DNA of 32,290 nucleotides from Paenibacillus tritici (lineage in GTDB: Bacteria; Bacillota; Bacilli; Paenibacillales; Paenibacillaceae). Location of the stretch: contig NZ_JABMKX010000033.1 of the NCBI RefSeq assembly GCF_013204885.1, forward strand, positions 1-32,290, read 5' to 3'. Positions within the stretch are counted from its first letter, which is position 1, and each line of letters starts with the position of its first letter. Shown in pieces: positions 1 to 6,522 of this stretch. The position numbers and the translations under genes were made by a program. The notes under the pieces are model-generated. The model was not told where the DNA came from and ran no database searches. It saw only the letters and a list, made by a program, of their open reading frames with translations.

Positions 1-44
1 ACCTCTTGCGCGGCCTTCTCTCTCGTTCCCGTTAGCTTTCCCAT
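1..44 (-). CDS. Unknown protein, N-terminus only
   Basis: Only the first 14 codons of a minus-strand gene are inside the window, reading MGKLTGTREKAAQE and running off the left edge. An AGGAGGAGG ribosome binding site lies at 54-62. The ATG at 42-44 has a normal 9-nt spacer to it. An in-frame ATG at 51-53 is only about 3 nt from the site and is the less likely start. The visible residues are charged and match no family I can name. It lies downstream of the YtxH gene in the same direction but is separated from it by an array of hairpin repeats, so co-transcription is doubtful. Confidence 0.5.
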   Translation of the reverse strand, partial: MGKLTGTREKAAQE

Positions 45-121
45 TGGGTTCATCCTCCTCCTGTATTTAGTCTACATTTTTGTCGGGGAGGACTCCAACT
101 TCTTTAGGGGGCTGTGGAGAT

Positions 122-245
122 CGTATTCGGTTTTCCGCATACATTCAGCCCCACACCCTCGCACCCGCTCATTGTATTCGGTTTTCCGCATACATTCGGC
201 CCCGCACCCTCGCACCCGCACATTGTATTCGGTTTTCCGCATACA
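122..245. repeat. Three-copy 51-bp hairpin repeat array (locus 1)
   Basis: Three copies of a 22-bp imperfect inverted repeat start at 122, 173 and 224, exactly 51 bp apart. Each has arms TGTATTCGG and CCGCATACA around a TTTT loop, with one mismatch in a 9-bp stem. The first copy begins CGT instead of TGT. The 29-bp spacers are nearly identical to each other (TTCGGCCCC then a CACCCTCGCACCC-type run). The same 51-bp period and hairpin head recur at 4737-4911. Because 51 is a multiple of three, both strands stay open across the array and give 17-residue peptide repeats. I read it as a non-coding intergenic element. Confidence 0.85.
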
Positions 246-298
246 TGCCATCCTCTTAAAAAGCGGCATTCGTTTCAGCGGAAAAAAGAACAGCAAGA

Positions 299-329
299 GC
301 CGCCTTCCGCCTGGCCAGCGGAAAACGGC
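299..329 (-). terminator. Possible terminator hairpin after the YtxH gene
   Basis: The arms GCCG..TTCCGC (299-310) and GCGGAA..CGGC (318-329) form a 12-position stem with one 2-nt internal mismatch and a 7-nt loop. It lies about 30 bp beyond the stop of the minus-strand YtxH gene. Read on that strand it is followed by TCTTGCTGTTCTTTTTT, a broken T-tract. The neighbouring CGTTTCAGCGG..GCCGCCTTC arrangement recurs near 9836-9890, so this may be part of a dispersed repeat as well as a terminator. Confidence 0.45.
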
Positions 330-361
330 CCCCTCTTTCTTATAACAAACTTATACGAAGC

Positions 362-841
362 TTAGGACAGCTTCTCTGCGTTCTTGCCATCCTCGATAGC
401 TTCAGCTACAGCGGTATCTGTACCGGTCACTGCTTCGATATCAGCTTCTACCACTGCCGCTTCCTCAGCTGCTTCATAAGCAGCTACCTCATCCCGTACG
501 GCTTCCACCGCATCTGTGACTTCCACAGCCTGTTCAGCAATGCTGCTTACGGCGGCGACATCTGCTTCTTCCACCGAATCCTTGACGGACTTGCTCCATT
601 CTTTGACTTCGCTGACTACCGTAACTACAGCTTCTTTTGCCTTCCCGTACAGCTCAGTAGTCTTCTCACTGGCCTGACCGGCGATTTCCTGGACCTTATC
701 CACAGCTTCAGTCGTTCCTTCGGCAATATCCTTACGCAGCTCTTTACCGGGCTTGGGAGCGAACAGCAGCGCCGTCACCGTTCCCACGATACTGCCGGCA
801 AGTACACCCCAGAACAAGTTTTTGGTATCCTTTTTCATCAT
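362..841 (-). CDS. YtxH domain-containing protein
   Basis: This is a 159-residue protein. The N-terminus MMKKDTKNLFWGVLAGSIVG is one membrane segment (about residues 8-27), followed at once by LLFAPKPGKELR, the hallmark of the YtxH family. The rest is Ala/Glu/Val-rich and predicted to be helical or coiled-coil, and it is very acidic after about residue 95. In Bacillus, YtxH-type proteins are general-stress proteins of unknown biochemical role; the basal position at the membrane is inferred. The ATG pair at 836-841 is preceded by AAAGGAG with a 6-nt gap, so I place the start at 841 and not at an upstream ORF start. A possible terminator hairpin follows at 299-329. The family call is firm and the function is unknown. 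Confidence 0.85.
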   Translation of the reverse strand: MMKKDTKNLFWGVLAGSIVGTVTALLFAPKPGKELRKDIAEGTTEAVDKVQEIAGQASEKTTELYGKAKEAVVTVVSEVKEWSKSVKDSVEEADVAAVSSIAEQAVEVTDAVEAVRDEVAAYEAAEEAAVVEADIEAVTGTDTAVAEAIEDGKNAEKLS

Positions 842-938
842 CCATCTCTCCTTTGGTTGTAAGTGCCTCTGCCCGGCCACCCGGGCGATCGCCTATTTCT
901 GCTATATCATAAGCACTCCGGGTATGTCCTGTGACTGA

Positions 939-1604
939 TCAGCGCTTGATTTCGGAAGTTTTCTGCCTGGGGTTCGGAGTGATGGCATACCGGCAGCATT
1001 GGCCGCCTTCCGCCATACACTCGCTGCGGGTCACCTTCGCCTCCAGCAGCTCCTCGAACAAATGCTGCTCACACTCACAAGCCTTGCGGTATTCCGCGGC
1101 CACCTGGCGGATCGGACAGTTATATTCCCGCAGGGTATATGAACCGTCTTCTTCCTTGCTCCACTCCGCCATGTAGCCCCCGGCATTCTGAATCGAGGAC
1201 AGCTCAGCGACCCGCTGCTCCAGATCACGGCTCTGCATCACCGGGGTATGCTGGGCAAGCATACGCCGCCTGCGGCCTTCAAACAACCCGTTGACAGCCT
1301 CCACCCCGCTTCCGTGGTCCAGCTCCCGCAGCAGCTCCAGAGCCAGATTGTGATAGCTTTTGGGAAAATGCTCTTCCGCCCGCTCCGTAAGCGAATATAC
1401 ATGCATAGGACGTCCCATAGCCTGGCGCACAACCTTGGTCTTGGCAAGCGACTCCTGCTCCAGCTGAAGCACATGGCGGCGGACACCCATCTCGGTAATG
1501 CCCAGCTCTTCCGCCAGAGCGCCAATGGTCAGCGGCCCCCTCTTCTTCAGCAGGGTCATAATCAGCCGCCTGGTCGAACCGCTCTCCTGACCTTTCTTCG
1601 CCAT
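939..1604 (-). CDS. SufR-like winged-helix regulator with C-terminal cysteine cluster
   Basis: This is a 221-residue regulator. Residues 10-75 form a winged helix (LTIGALAEELGITEMGVRRH is the recognition region, and GRPMHVYSLT the wing). The middle is helical. The C-terminal third carries cysteines at 163, 176, 178, 196, 203 and 204, in the contexts YNCPIR, KACEC, SEC and GQCC. That layout resembles SufR-type repressors, where cysteines hold an Fe-S cluster that controls DNA binding. Here the target is not visible, since no suf genes are in the window. The ATG start has GAGGAGG seven bases upstream. It follows the DUF86 gene on the same strand after 51 bp, so the two may share a transcript. 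The family is fairly sure; cluster binding is inferred from the cysteines. Confidence 0.75.
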   Translation of the reverse strand: MAKKGQESGSTRRLIMTLLKKRGPLTIGALAEELGITEMGVRRHVLQLEQESLAKTKVVRQAMGRPMHVYSLTERAEEHFPKSYHNLALELLRELDHGSGVEAVNGLFEGRRRRMLAQHTPVMQSRDLEQRVAELSSIQNAGGYMAEWSKEEDGSYTLREYNCPIRQVAAEYRKACECEQHLFEELLEAKVTRSECMAEGGQCCRYAITPNPRQKTSEIKR

Positions 1605-1655
1605 TTAAGGACCTCCTCTCTGTCTGACTTCTGACTGCACACGGCCCCGGTCCGG

Positions 1656-2096
1656 CTAACCCGTAACTTCGCTTCCCAGCTCCTGGTCGAGATACCTGCG
1701 CACCTCAGAGGCGAACTGCTCCAGAATATCCGGCAGCACCAGCGTCAGCGGATGCAGGGCCTGGCGTTCCCATACGAAATAATCCTGAACCAGCGGCTTG
1801 CGCAAGGCGACCAGGGATGTCAGATCTCCATAGATCCCGCTGTCTCCCAGCACCTTCTCCTCGTGAATGATGGAGATAATATCTTCATAGCTTCCCGCAT
1901 CCCGCATAATAAATCCGTCGATCAGACAACTGCCCACATCCGTAACAACTTCAACGGCCAAGTGAAGACAGCGTTCCTGCACAAGACCCAGCATCGTACT
2001 GCCGTCCCAGGAAGACGCTGCATGGCGCAGACCTTCATTAAGATCAGGGATCTGTTCAAGGATAACTTCAATTTGCTTCCGGTTGACATAATACAC
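1656..2096 (-). CDS. DUF86 / HepT-fold protein, YutE-like
   Basis: This 146-residue helical protein belongs to the DUF86 (HepT-like) family and resembles Bacillus YutE, including the DGFIMRD..SYEDI segment at about residues 60-74. HepT RNase toxins use an R-X4-6-H-X-Y motif. Here the equivalent segment is RKPLVQDY at 99-106, with Gln where the His should be. No MNT nucleotidyltransferase antitoxin lies next to it. A toxin role is therefore doubtful. The start is GTG at 2094-2096, six bases after GGAGGG. The stop of a 36-residue membrane peptide lies 25 bp upstream, and the SufR-like regulator follows downstream. Function is unknown. Confidence 0.75.
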   Translation of the reverse strand: MYYVNRKQIEVILEQIPDLNEGLRHAASSWDGSTMLGLVQERCLHLAVEVVTDVGSCLIDGFIMRDAGSYEDIISIIHEEKVLGDSGIYGDLTSLVALRKPLVQDYFVWERQALHPLTLVLPDILEQFASEVRRYLDQELGSEVTG

Positions 2097-2121
2097 GGCT
2101 GACCCTCCACCTTTAGAATAG

Positions 2122-2232
2122 CTATTTCCCCCGCTTGCCCCGGCGCTTCAGCCAGAACAGCATAACCACACATGCCGCCAAAAAAACAATCAGATACGTT
2201 AACGCTTCCATCGGATACTCAAGCTCGCGCAT
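2122..2232 (-). CDS. Small membrane protein, 36 residues
   Basis: A short ORF begins ATG CGC GAG and encodes 36 residues. It opens MRELEYPMEALTYLIVF, then has a hydrophobic stretch of about 16 residues ending near LFW, and closes with a basic tail KRRGKRGK. The layout is a typical single-span small membrane protein with a positive cytoplasmic end. A weak GACAGG lies just before the start; an internal ATG at codon 8 is an alternative. It sits between the Dabb gene and the DUF86 gene on the same strand, 25 bp before the latter, which supports it being real. I recognise no family. Confidence 0.5.
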   Translation of the reverse strand: MRELEYPMEALTYLIVFLAACVVMLFWLKRRGKRGK

Positions 2233-2289
2233 TCCTGTCACCGCTTTCCGTCCTTAATGGGTCCTTTCGCTTGCAGAACAGCCGGATTC

Positions 2290-2577
2290 TCAGATCTCGT
2301 AATCTACGGCTACCGACAGCTCTTTGACTTCATTGATATGTGCAATAACTTCCTTGTGGGCCGGATGAACCTGATACGCCTGCAAATCCTCCATAGAAGC
2401 TACCACGGTGACCAGGGCTATATCGAACGAACGCTCGGAATGAATCAGATCGGCACCGACCTCAATGGAGAGCAGCTGCGGAATTCTTCCTTCCATATTG
2501 CGGAGGACTGCAACGGTCTCTGCCACCTGCTCCGGTGACCGGTCCTTTAATTTGAAGAATACAATATGCTTGATCAT
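2290..2577 (-). CDS. Dabb family stress-responsive A/B-barrel protein
   Basis: This 95-residue protein opens with MIKHIVFFKLKD and has the centre SERSFDIALVTVVASMEDLQ. Both are characteristic of the stress-responsive dimeric alpha/beta-barrel (Dabb) family. The conserved His of YQVHPAHKEV is present. Dabb proteins are small, cytosolic and dimeric; some act in ring or polyketide chemistry, but most bacterial members have no known reaction. The ATG is preceded by GGGAGCGGGATAG, an acceptable binding site. It appears to be the first gene of a short minus-strand run with the 36-residue peptide, the DUF86 protein and the SufR-like regulator, with a gap of 57 bp. Confidence 0.85.
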   Translation of the reverse strand: MIKHIVFFKLKDRSPEQVAETVAVLRNMEGRIPQLLSIEVGADLIHSERSFDIALVTVVASMEDLQAYQVHPAHKEVIAHINEVKELSVAVDYEI

Positions 2578-2778
2578 CTATCCCGCTCCCAGCTCATGAT
2601 TATTGTAAATTAGATTACTAAAAATATATCATAAACAGCAGCATTACAGAAGGAAACTTAGCTGTCCCGCCAAAACAGGAGCATTGCACTCTGGACGAAT
2701 GCCTTGCTGTAATGGTAAAGTCATAACAGCTAAACTCGAAGAATCACCACTTCATTACATCAGTAAATCGGAGGAATT

Positions 2779-3363
2779 ATGCCTAAGAATCAGCAAGAAA
2801 CACATAAAATTCAGGCCTGGTCTCTGATCAACCGCAAATATCTTGGACAAGGCGTACGGGTCAAACGATTTCGCCGCCCCAAACGCAGCCAGATCCGCAA
2901 CCGCGTTCTGCTGGCCATTCTGATGGCCAAGGACATGAAGCTCTCACGGCTCGCAGAAGAGCTCTCCGTTTCCTCACGCAGCGTAAGTGCCTGGGTATAT
3001 GAAGGCCGCATTCCCTCCAGAACCAATCTGGATAAGGTCTGCCGCCATTTAGGCTATCCGCCCCATATCTTGTTCAACGAAGCTCTTCTGCGGCAGAGTC
3101 CGATTGTGTGCCAGCCCACCCCATCCCGTTTCATGAAAAGAACACTTGCCCATTCACCGCAGCATAACGCGATTCTGACCGGACTCTGCATGGTCTATGA
3201 TTTCTCTGTAACCGATGTCAGCATCTGGATCGGCGTCCATCCCGGAACCTTCCGCAAGTGGCTGCACCATTGTCATCTGCCTACCCTGGCCCTGCAAGAG
3301 AAAGCCGAGAACTTCTTCCGGATTCCGCGGCATATTCTGTTTGCTGATTGTGAGCTGCATTAG
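2779..3363 (+). CDS. Helix-turn-helix DNA-binding protein with two HTH-like units
   Basis: This 194-residue basic protein has a very Arg/Lys-rich N-terminal stretch (RVKRFRRPKRSQIRNR, about residues 27-42). A clear helix-turn-helix follows at about 53-82 (LSRLAEELSVSSRSVSAWVY), then the XRE-like continuation RIPSRTNLDKVCRHLGYPP. A second, weaker HTH-like unit appears near 145-170 (VTDVSIWIGVHPGTFRKWLH). It ends with a repeat of the same pattern (ALQEKAENFFRIPRHILF), so the protein looks like an internally duplicated HTH domain. GGAGG lies 5 bases before the ATG. It is a lone plus-strand gene between minus-strand genes. The targets are unknown; DNA binding is well supported. Confidence 0.7.
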   Translation: MPKNQQETHKIQAWSLINRKYLGQGVRVKRFRRPKRSQIRNRVLLAILMAKDMKLSRLAEELSVSSRSVSAWVYEGRIPSRTNLDKVCRHLGYPPHILFNEALLRQSPIVCQPTPSRFMKRTLAHSPQHNAILTGLCMVYDFSVTDVSIWIGVHPGTFRKWLHHCHLPTLALQEKAENFFRIPRHILFADCELH

Positions 3364-3447
3364 ATTAACATTCGCACATATGATGCACGGAGCTAGGTCC
3401 TTCTCGCAGCCAGGGGAGGGCCATTTGGCGTTGCGACTTCGCAGCCG

Positions 3448-4071
3448 TTACGGTTTGCGCGCAAGAATGTATCTCAGTATGTATTCATGAGTCCCGCCCT
3501 CCGGGCTGTGCAGGACCTCGGTAAATGAACCCGTCTCCAGAATCTCCGTTCCGGCAAAATGCGCCCTCAAATCGGCATCACTGAAAAAGTGGGCATATTT
3601 ATCCACTTTATACTCAAAAGTGCCCGGCTCCAGCTCCATTCCGTATCCATTATGAGAGTCCTCATCAGAGAAGCTCGTGAAATAGAGCAGTCCTCCGCTC
3701 CTGACCTGCCCGAGACTAGCCTCAATCAGCCTGCGGCGGTCATCCGCAAGGAATAAATGCAGCACATCATAGCAGTATACGGCATCTACAGGCTGCTGAA
3801 GCTGCTGCTCCAGCGCCGATCCCGCGATGAAAGTGGTCTCCGGGTCCCATTCTGCGGCCAGCTCCAGTGCCGGTTCGCTTAATTCAACCCCATATACTGT
3901 GAATTCGGAGGCAAAGCCTTTGGTATTCCGCCCGTAACCGGCACCGGGAACCAGAATGGAGGATACTCCTGCCTCAAGAAACCGCTTCTTCGCCCATTCT
4001 GCCGACGGGCTGGGCTGACTCCCCCAGATCATCCCCTCCCGGGCGAACCTCTGACTCCAATACGTTGTCAT
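3448..4071 (-). CDS. Class I SAM-dependent methyltransferase
   Basis: This 207-residue protein has the Rossmann methyltransferase motif I as ILVPGAGYGRNT (about 39-50), an acidic motif II (VYGVELSEPAL) and motif IV as VDAVYCYDVLHLF. The opening MTTYWSQRFAREGMIWG resembles small-molecule methyltransferases of the TehB/thiopurine type. The substrate cannot be told from sequence. The start has AAGGA five bases upstream. It follows the DUF6157 gene in the same direction, but an inverted repeat at 4099-4147 lies between them and may separate the transcripts. Confidence 0.8.
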   Translation of the reverse strand: MTTYWSQRFAREGMIWGSQPSPSAEWAKKRFLEAGVSSILVPGAGYGRNTKGFASEFTVYGVELSEPALELAAEWDPETTFIAGSALEQQLQQPVDAVYCYDVLHLFLADDRRRLIEASLGQVRSGGLLYFTSFSDEDSHNGYGMELEPGTFEYKVDKYAHFFSDADLRAHFAGTEILETGSFTEVLHSPEGGTHEYILRYILARKP

Positions 4072-4098
4072 GGAATTCCTTCTTTCTGTGATAGAAGT

Positions 4099-4147
4099 GG
4101 GCTGCCGGCTCTTAGTGGAGCTATAGGACAGTCCAATCCGGCAGCCC
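4099..4147. repeat. Perfect 10-bp inverted repeat between genes
   Basis: The arms GGGCTGCCGG (4099-4108) and CCGGCAGCCC (4138-4147) pair perfectly around a 29-nt loop. They lie between the stop of the DUF6157 gene and the start of the methyltransferase gene. No T-tract follows on either strand, so an intrinsic terminator is not clearly supported. A Rho-type or attenuating role, or a simple structured spacer, is possible. Confidence 0.5.
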
Positions 4148-4158
4148 TGCCATCCTGC

Positions 4159-4578
4159 TCAGCGCCGCTTATTCCGCATGGCGTTCAGCAGCTTCACCCC
4201 GGCCCCAGCACCGGAAGTGTAATGATCATACTCCGGGGACTCCTTGGCATAGAGGGCAATCCGGCCCTCGGCATCATAATGGACACCCCAGCCGTATCTC
4301 TTGGGCAGCATAGAGGCGCGCAGACAAGGATGACTCTTCGCGAACAGCTCTGCCCATATCTCTTCCCGGCGGGATTCCCGCTCCTCTTCGGGTATGGCCT
4401 TGTGCCGCACATGCACCTGGTACAGCAGTTCTTCATGGTTATACCGGTAAGGAGAGCCAGCCAGCAGATGGTACTGAATGACATGGGCAGGCGGGAGCGG
4501 GCGTTCAGAGACCGGGATTATCCCCGTCTCTGCCGGGCAATCTTCAGCAACCCGGATAAAGGTATCGGTATAGCTCAT
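4159..4578 (-). CDS. DUF6157 family protein
   Basis: This 139-residue protein starts MSYTDTFIRVAEDCPAETG and carries the conserved block CLRASMLPKRYGWGVHYDAEG near its middle-to-end. It finishes with a short basic tail, MRNKRR. I recognise this pattern as the DUF6157 family, whose function is unknown. The start is chosen at the ATG 4576-4578 because AAGGAGG lies 7 bases before it. A longer reading frame to 4623 lacks such a site. It is cytosolic, with no signal or membrane segment. Upstream lies a long gene-free stretch with the locus-2 hairpin repeats. Confidence 0.75.
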   Translation of the reverse strand: MSYTDTFIRVAEDCPAETGIIPVSERPLPPAHVIQYHLLAGSPYRYNHEELLYQVHVRHKAIPEEERESRREEIWAELFAKSHPCLRASMLPKRYGWGVHYDAEGRIALYAKESPEYDHYTSGAGAGVKLLNAMRNKRR

Positions 4579-4736
4579 TAACAAGCCTCCTTTCAGCGGC
4601 GGAAAAACCTTTTCTTCTATCATAGTTCACTCTGCTGCATCAGGCAAAGCCTGTAGGCGGAACAAAACCACCCTGCGAGTGGATAATGTAGGAACCTCTG
4701 CGTTCCAGAGAACTCGTAGGGCTACCTCCACTGTAC

Positions 4737-4911
4737 CCATTTGCCCATTTCCGGGGCATCCGGCCTACGCGGCGCTACCAGTCCAATTGTGTTCGGTTTT
4801 CCGATTACATTCGGCTTACGTGGCGCACCCAGTCCAGTTGTGTTCGGTTTTTCGATTACATTTGGCTTACGCTTCCCACTCGGTCTAATTGTGTTCGGTT
4901 TTCCGATTACA
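4737..4911. repeat. 51-bp hairpin repeat array (locus 2), three clear plus one decayed copy
   Basis: Hairpin heads start at 4788, 4839 and 4890, again exactly 51 bp apart. The arms are TGTGTTCGG and CCGATTACA around a TTTT loop. Copy 2 has TCG in place of CCG. The spacers share TTCGGCTTACG-type and CCAGTCCA-type blocks. A fourth, decayed unit at 4737-4787 keeps the spacer (CATCCGGCCTACGCGG...) but has a different head, TGCCC..GGGCA, that could still pair. Compared with locus 1 the stem bases change while the CGG-TTTT-CCG apex and the period stay. The rest of the gene-free 4579-5092 region holds the rpsN terminator and nothing else I recognise. Confidence 0.8.
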
Positions 4912-5021
4912 CTCTGGGCTCCTCATTTACTCATGCGCCTCAGAATCATTCAATGAGCAATTCTCCCCACGCTACGCCTCCTTATCTGCATCTGACGGAT
5001 ATTATAATTTCCTATACAAGA

Positions 5022-5059
5022 ACAAAACGGCTGCCCCCTGTAGCTCAGAGGAACAGCCG
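5022..5059 (-). terminator. Intrinsic terminator of the znu-rpsN operon
   Basis: Read on the minus strand, the arms CGGCTG and CAGCCG enclose a partly paired loop and are followed by TTTTGTTCTT. It lies about 35 bp past the rpsN stop, which is the expected place for the end of the znuCBA-rpsN transcript. Confidence 0.7.
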
Positions 5060-5092
5060 CCCTGTCAGACAGCAATCTATAATGTTAACGGT

Positions 5093-5362
5093 CTACCAGC
5101 TGGACTTGGTGATACCGGGAATTTGCCCCTTATGGGCAAGCTCGCGGAAAACGATCCGGGATACCTTGTATTTACTCAAATACCCGCGCGGTCTGCCGGA
5201 TACGGTGCATCTGTTTTTTTGGCGGGTGGCTGAGGAATCACGGGGCAGCTTCTGCAGCGCGGTATAATCGCCTGCCGCCTTCAGCTCTCTGCGTTTGTCT
5301 GCGTACTTCGCCACCAGCTCCTGCCGCTTCCATTCCTTGACTACCTTTGATTTCTTAGCCAT
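5093..5362 (-). CDS. rpsN: 30S ribosomal protein S14, zinc-independent paralogue
   Basis: The 89-residue product begins MAKKSKVVKEWKRQELV and ends ITKSSW, with the S14 core RNRCTVSGRPRG-type segment (here KNRCTVSGRPRGYLSKY). It is the long form of S14 and has a single cysteine, so it lacks the two CXXC pairs of the short zinc-binding S14. In Bacillus the equivalent protein (YhzA/RpsN2) is induced by zinc starvation and replaces the zinc form in the ribosome. Its place as the last gene behind znuCBA, under Zur operators at 8058-8106, fits this. The start at 5362 gives the family's normal length; GAGGAG lies rather far upstream (15 nt), so translation may depend on coupling to znuA. Confidence 0.95.
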   Translation of the reverse strand: MAKKSKVVKEWKRQELVAKYADKRRELKAAGDYTALQKLPRDSSATRQKNRCTVSGRPRGYLSKYKVSRIVFRELAHKGQIPGITKSSW

Positions 5363-5404
5363 TCTGTTAATCAACATCTCCTCTTAATTTATTTATAGAT
5401 TTAT

Positions 5405-6502
5405 TTATTCATTCAGAGCTGCGCTTAGAGCTTCAAGATTCTGGCGCATGATACTCAGATAATCCTGCTGATTCCGGGAGTCTTCGTCGGACAAGCCTTC
5501 AAGCGGATTCAGTACAGCGGTCTTGGCGCCTATTTCCTGGGCAATAGCGTCAGCCACACTAGACGATACCAGCGTCTCAAAAAAGATCGTGGTCACATCA
5601 TTGGCTTTGGCAAGGTCTACGATCTCAGCCATTTGCGCAGCAGTTGGCTCCTGCTCCGGGGACAACCCGGCGATCGGCACCTGAGTTAGACCATATTGCT
5701 GTGCCAGATATCCAAAGGCGGCATGCTGGGTAATAAAGTCCTTACGCTTCGTGTTCTGCAGACCGACTCTAAACTCCTGGTCGAGCTGCTGCAGCTTGGC
5801 GACATAAGCTTCACTATTAGCCTTGAAGGCTGCGGCATTTCCGGGAGAGGCTGCGGAGAGCGCCGCTTCAATGGTACGGACCTCCCGGATGGCCATAACA
5901 GGGTCCAGCCAGACATGCGGGTCAAGACCACCATGGTCATGTCCGTGATCATGCTCATGGTCATGACCGGCCTCATCGGCAGCCCCTTCTTCATGAGAAT
6001 GCTCATGACCGGCTTCCCCGGCTCCGCTCTCTTCATGGGCATGGCCGTGATCATGCTCGGCTTCGCTTCCCTCCATAATTTCCAGCCCTTTACTGGCCTC
6101 TACAGCAATCAGGCTGCTACCTGAAGCACCGTCTATAACCTGCTGTGCCCAGCCTTCCATCCCCGCTCCGTTATAGACAAGCACATCTGCGTCCGAGATG
6201 CCGGCCATATCCTTCGCAGTCGGCTCCCAGTCATGCGGCTCGATGCCGGCCGGGATCAGAAGCTCCACATCCGCAAGCCCGCCGGTAATGTTCTTCGTGA
6301 ATTCGTACATCGGGTAGAAGCTGGCCTTAATATTTAATCTGTCCGCCGCCGGTGCAGAGGCAGCTTCAGTGGCCGATGGCTTAGCAGAGCTGCCGGTCGA
6401 AGCGGCGTTGCCCGCAGTGTTACTGCCGCAGCCGGCGATCATCAGCATGGCAGTCAGGGACAGGGCAGCAACCGGGCGGATTTTGAATTTGAACTTCAAC
6501 AT
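5405..6502 (-). CDS. znuA: Zinc ABC transporter substrate-binding lipoprotein
   Basis: This 365-residue protein has a lipoprotein signal (MLMIAGC, acylated Cys at 25) and is therefore anchored outside the membrane. It belongs to cluster A-I metal-binding proteins (ZnuA/AdcA). Likely metal ligands are the His residues in EPHDWEP, DPHVWLDP and TQHAAFGY, plus the acidic residue near NPLEGL. Between the first two lies a long His/Asp/Glu-rich loop (about 145-200, with HDHGHAH, HEHSH and HDHEHDHGHDH), typical of zinc rather than manganese binders. It is third in the znuC-znuB-znuA-rpsN operon, 20 bp after znuB. AAGGGG lies 11 bases before the ATG. Zinc specificity follows from the loop and the Zur operators. 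Confidence 0.93.
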   Translation of the reverse strand: MLKFKFKIRPVAALSLTAMLMIAGCGSNTAGNAASTGSSAKPSATEAASAPAADRLNIKASFYPMYEFTKNITGGLADVELLIPAGIEPHDWEPTAKDMAGISDADVLVYNGAGMEGWAQQVIDGASGSSLIAVEASKGLEIMEGSEAEHDHGHAHEESGAGEAGHEHSHEEGAADEAGHDHEHDHGHDHGGLDPHVWLDPVMAIREVRTIEAALSAASPGNAAAFKANSEAYVAKLQQLDQEFRVGLQNTKRKDFITQHAAFGYLAQQYGLTQVPIAGLSPEQEPTAAQMAEIVDLAKANDVTTIFFETLVSSSVADAIAQEIGAKTAVLNPLEGLSDEDSRNQQDYLSIMRQNLEALSAALNE

Positions 6503-6522
6503 GAGTTAAGAGACCCCTTTTC

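Noticed and set aside
114..365. 83-codon plus-strand ORF with repeated VFGFPHTFG peptide
   Set aside because: It comes from the 51-bp hairpin array staying in frame; no binding site, and the opposite strand is equally open. Kept only as a repeat.
1656..2096. HepT/MNT toxin-antitoxin system
   Set aside because: Catalytic His is Gln and there is no nucleotidyltransferase partner next to it.
4099..4147. Intrinsic terminator between DUF6157 and the methyltransferase
   Set aside because: A perfect stem, but a 29-nt loop and no T-tract on either strand; listed only as an inverted repeat.
122..4911. CRISPR array at either 51-bp repeat locus
   Set aside because: The 29-bp spacers are themselves near-identical within each locus, only three to four units exist, and no cas genes are present.
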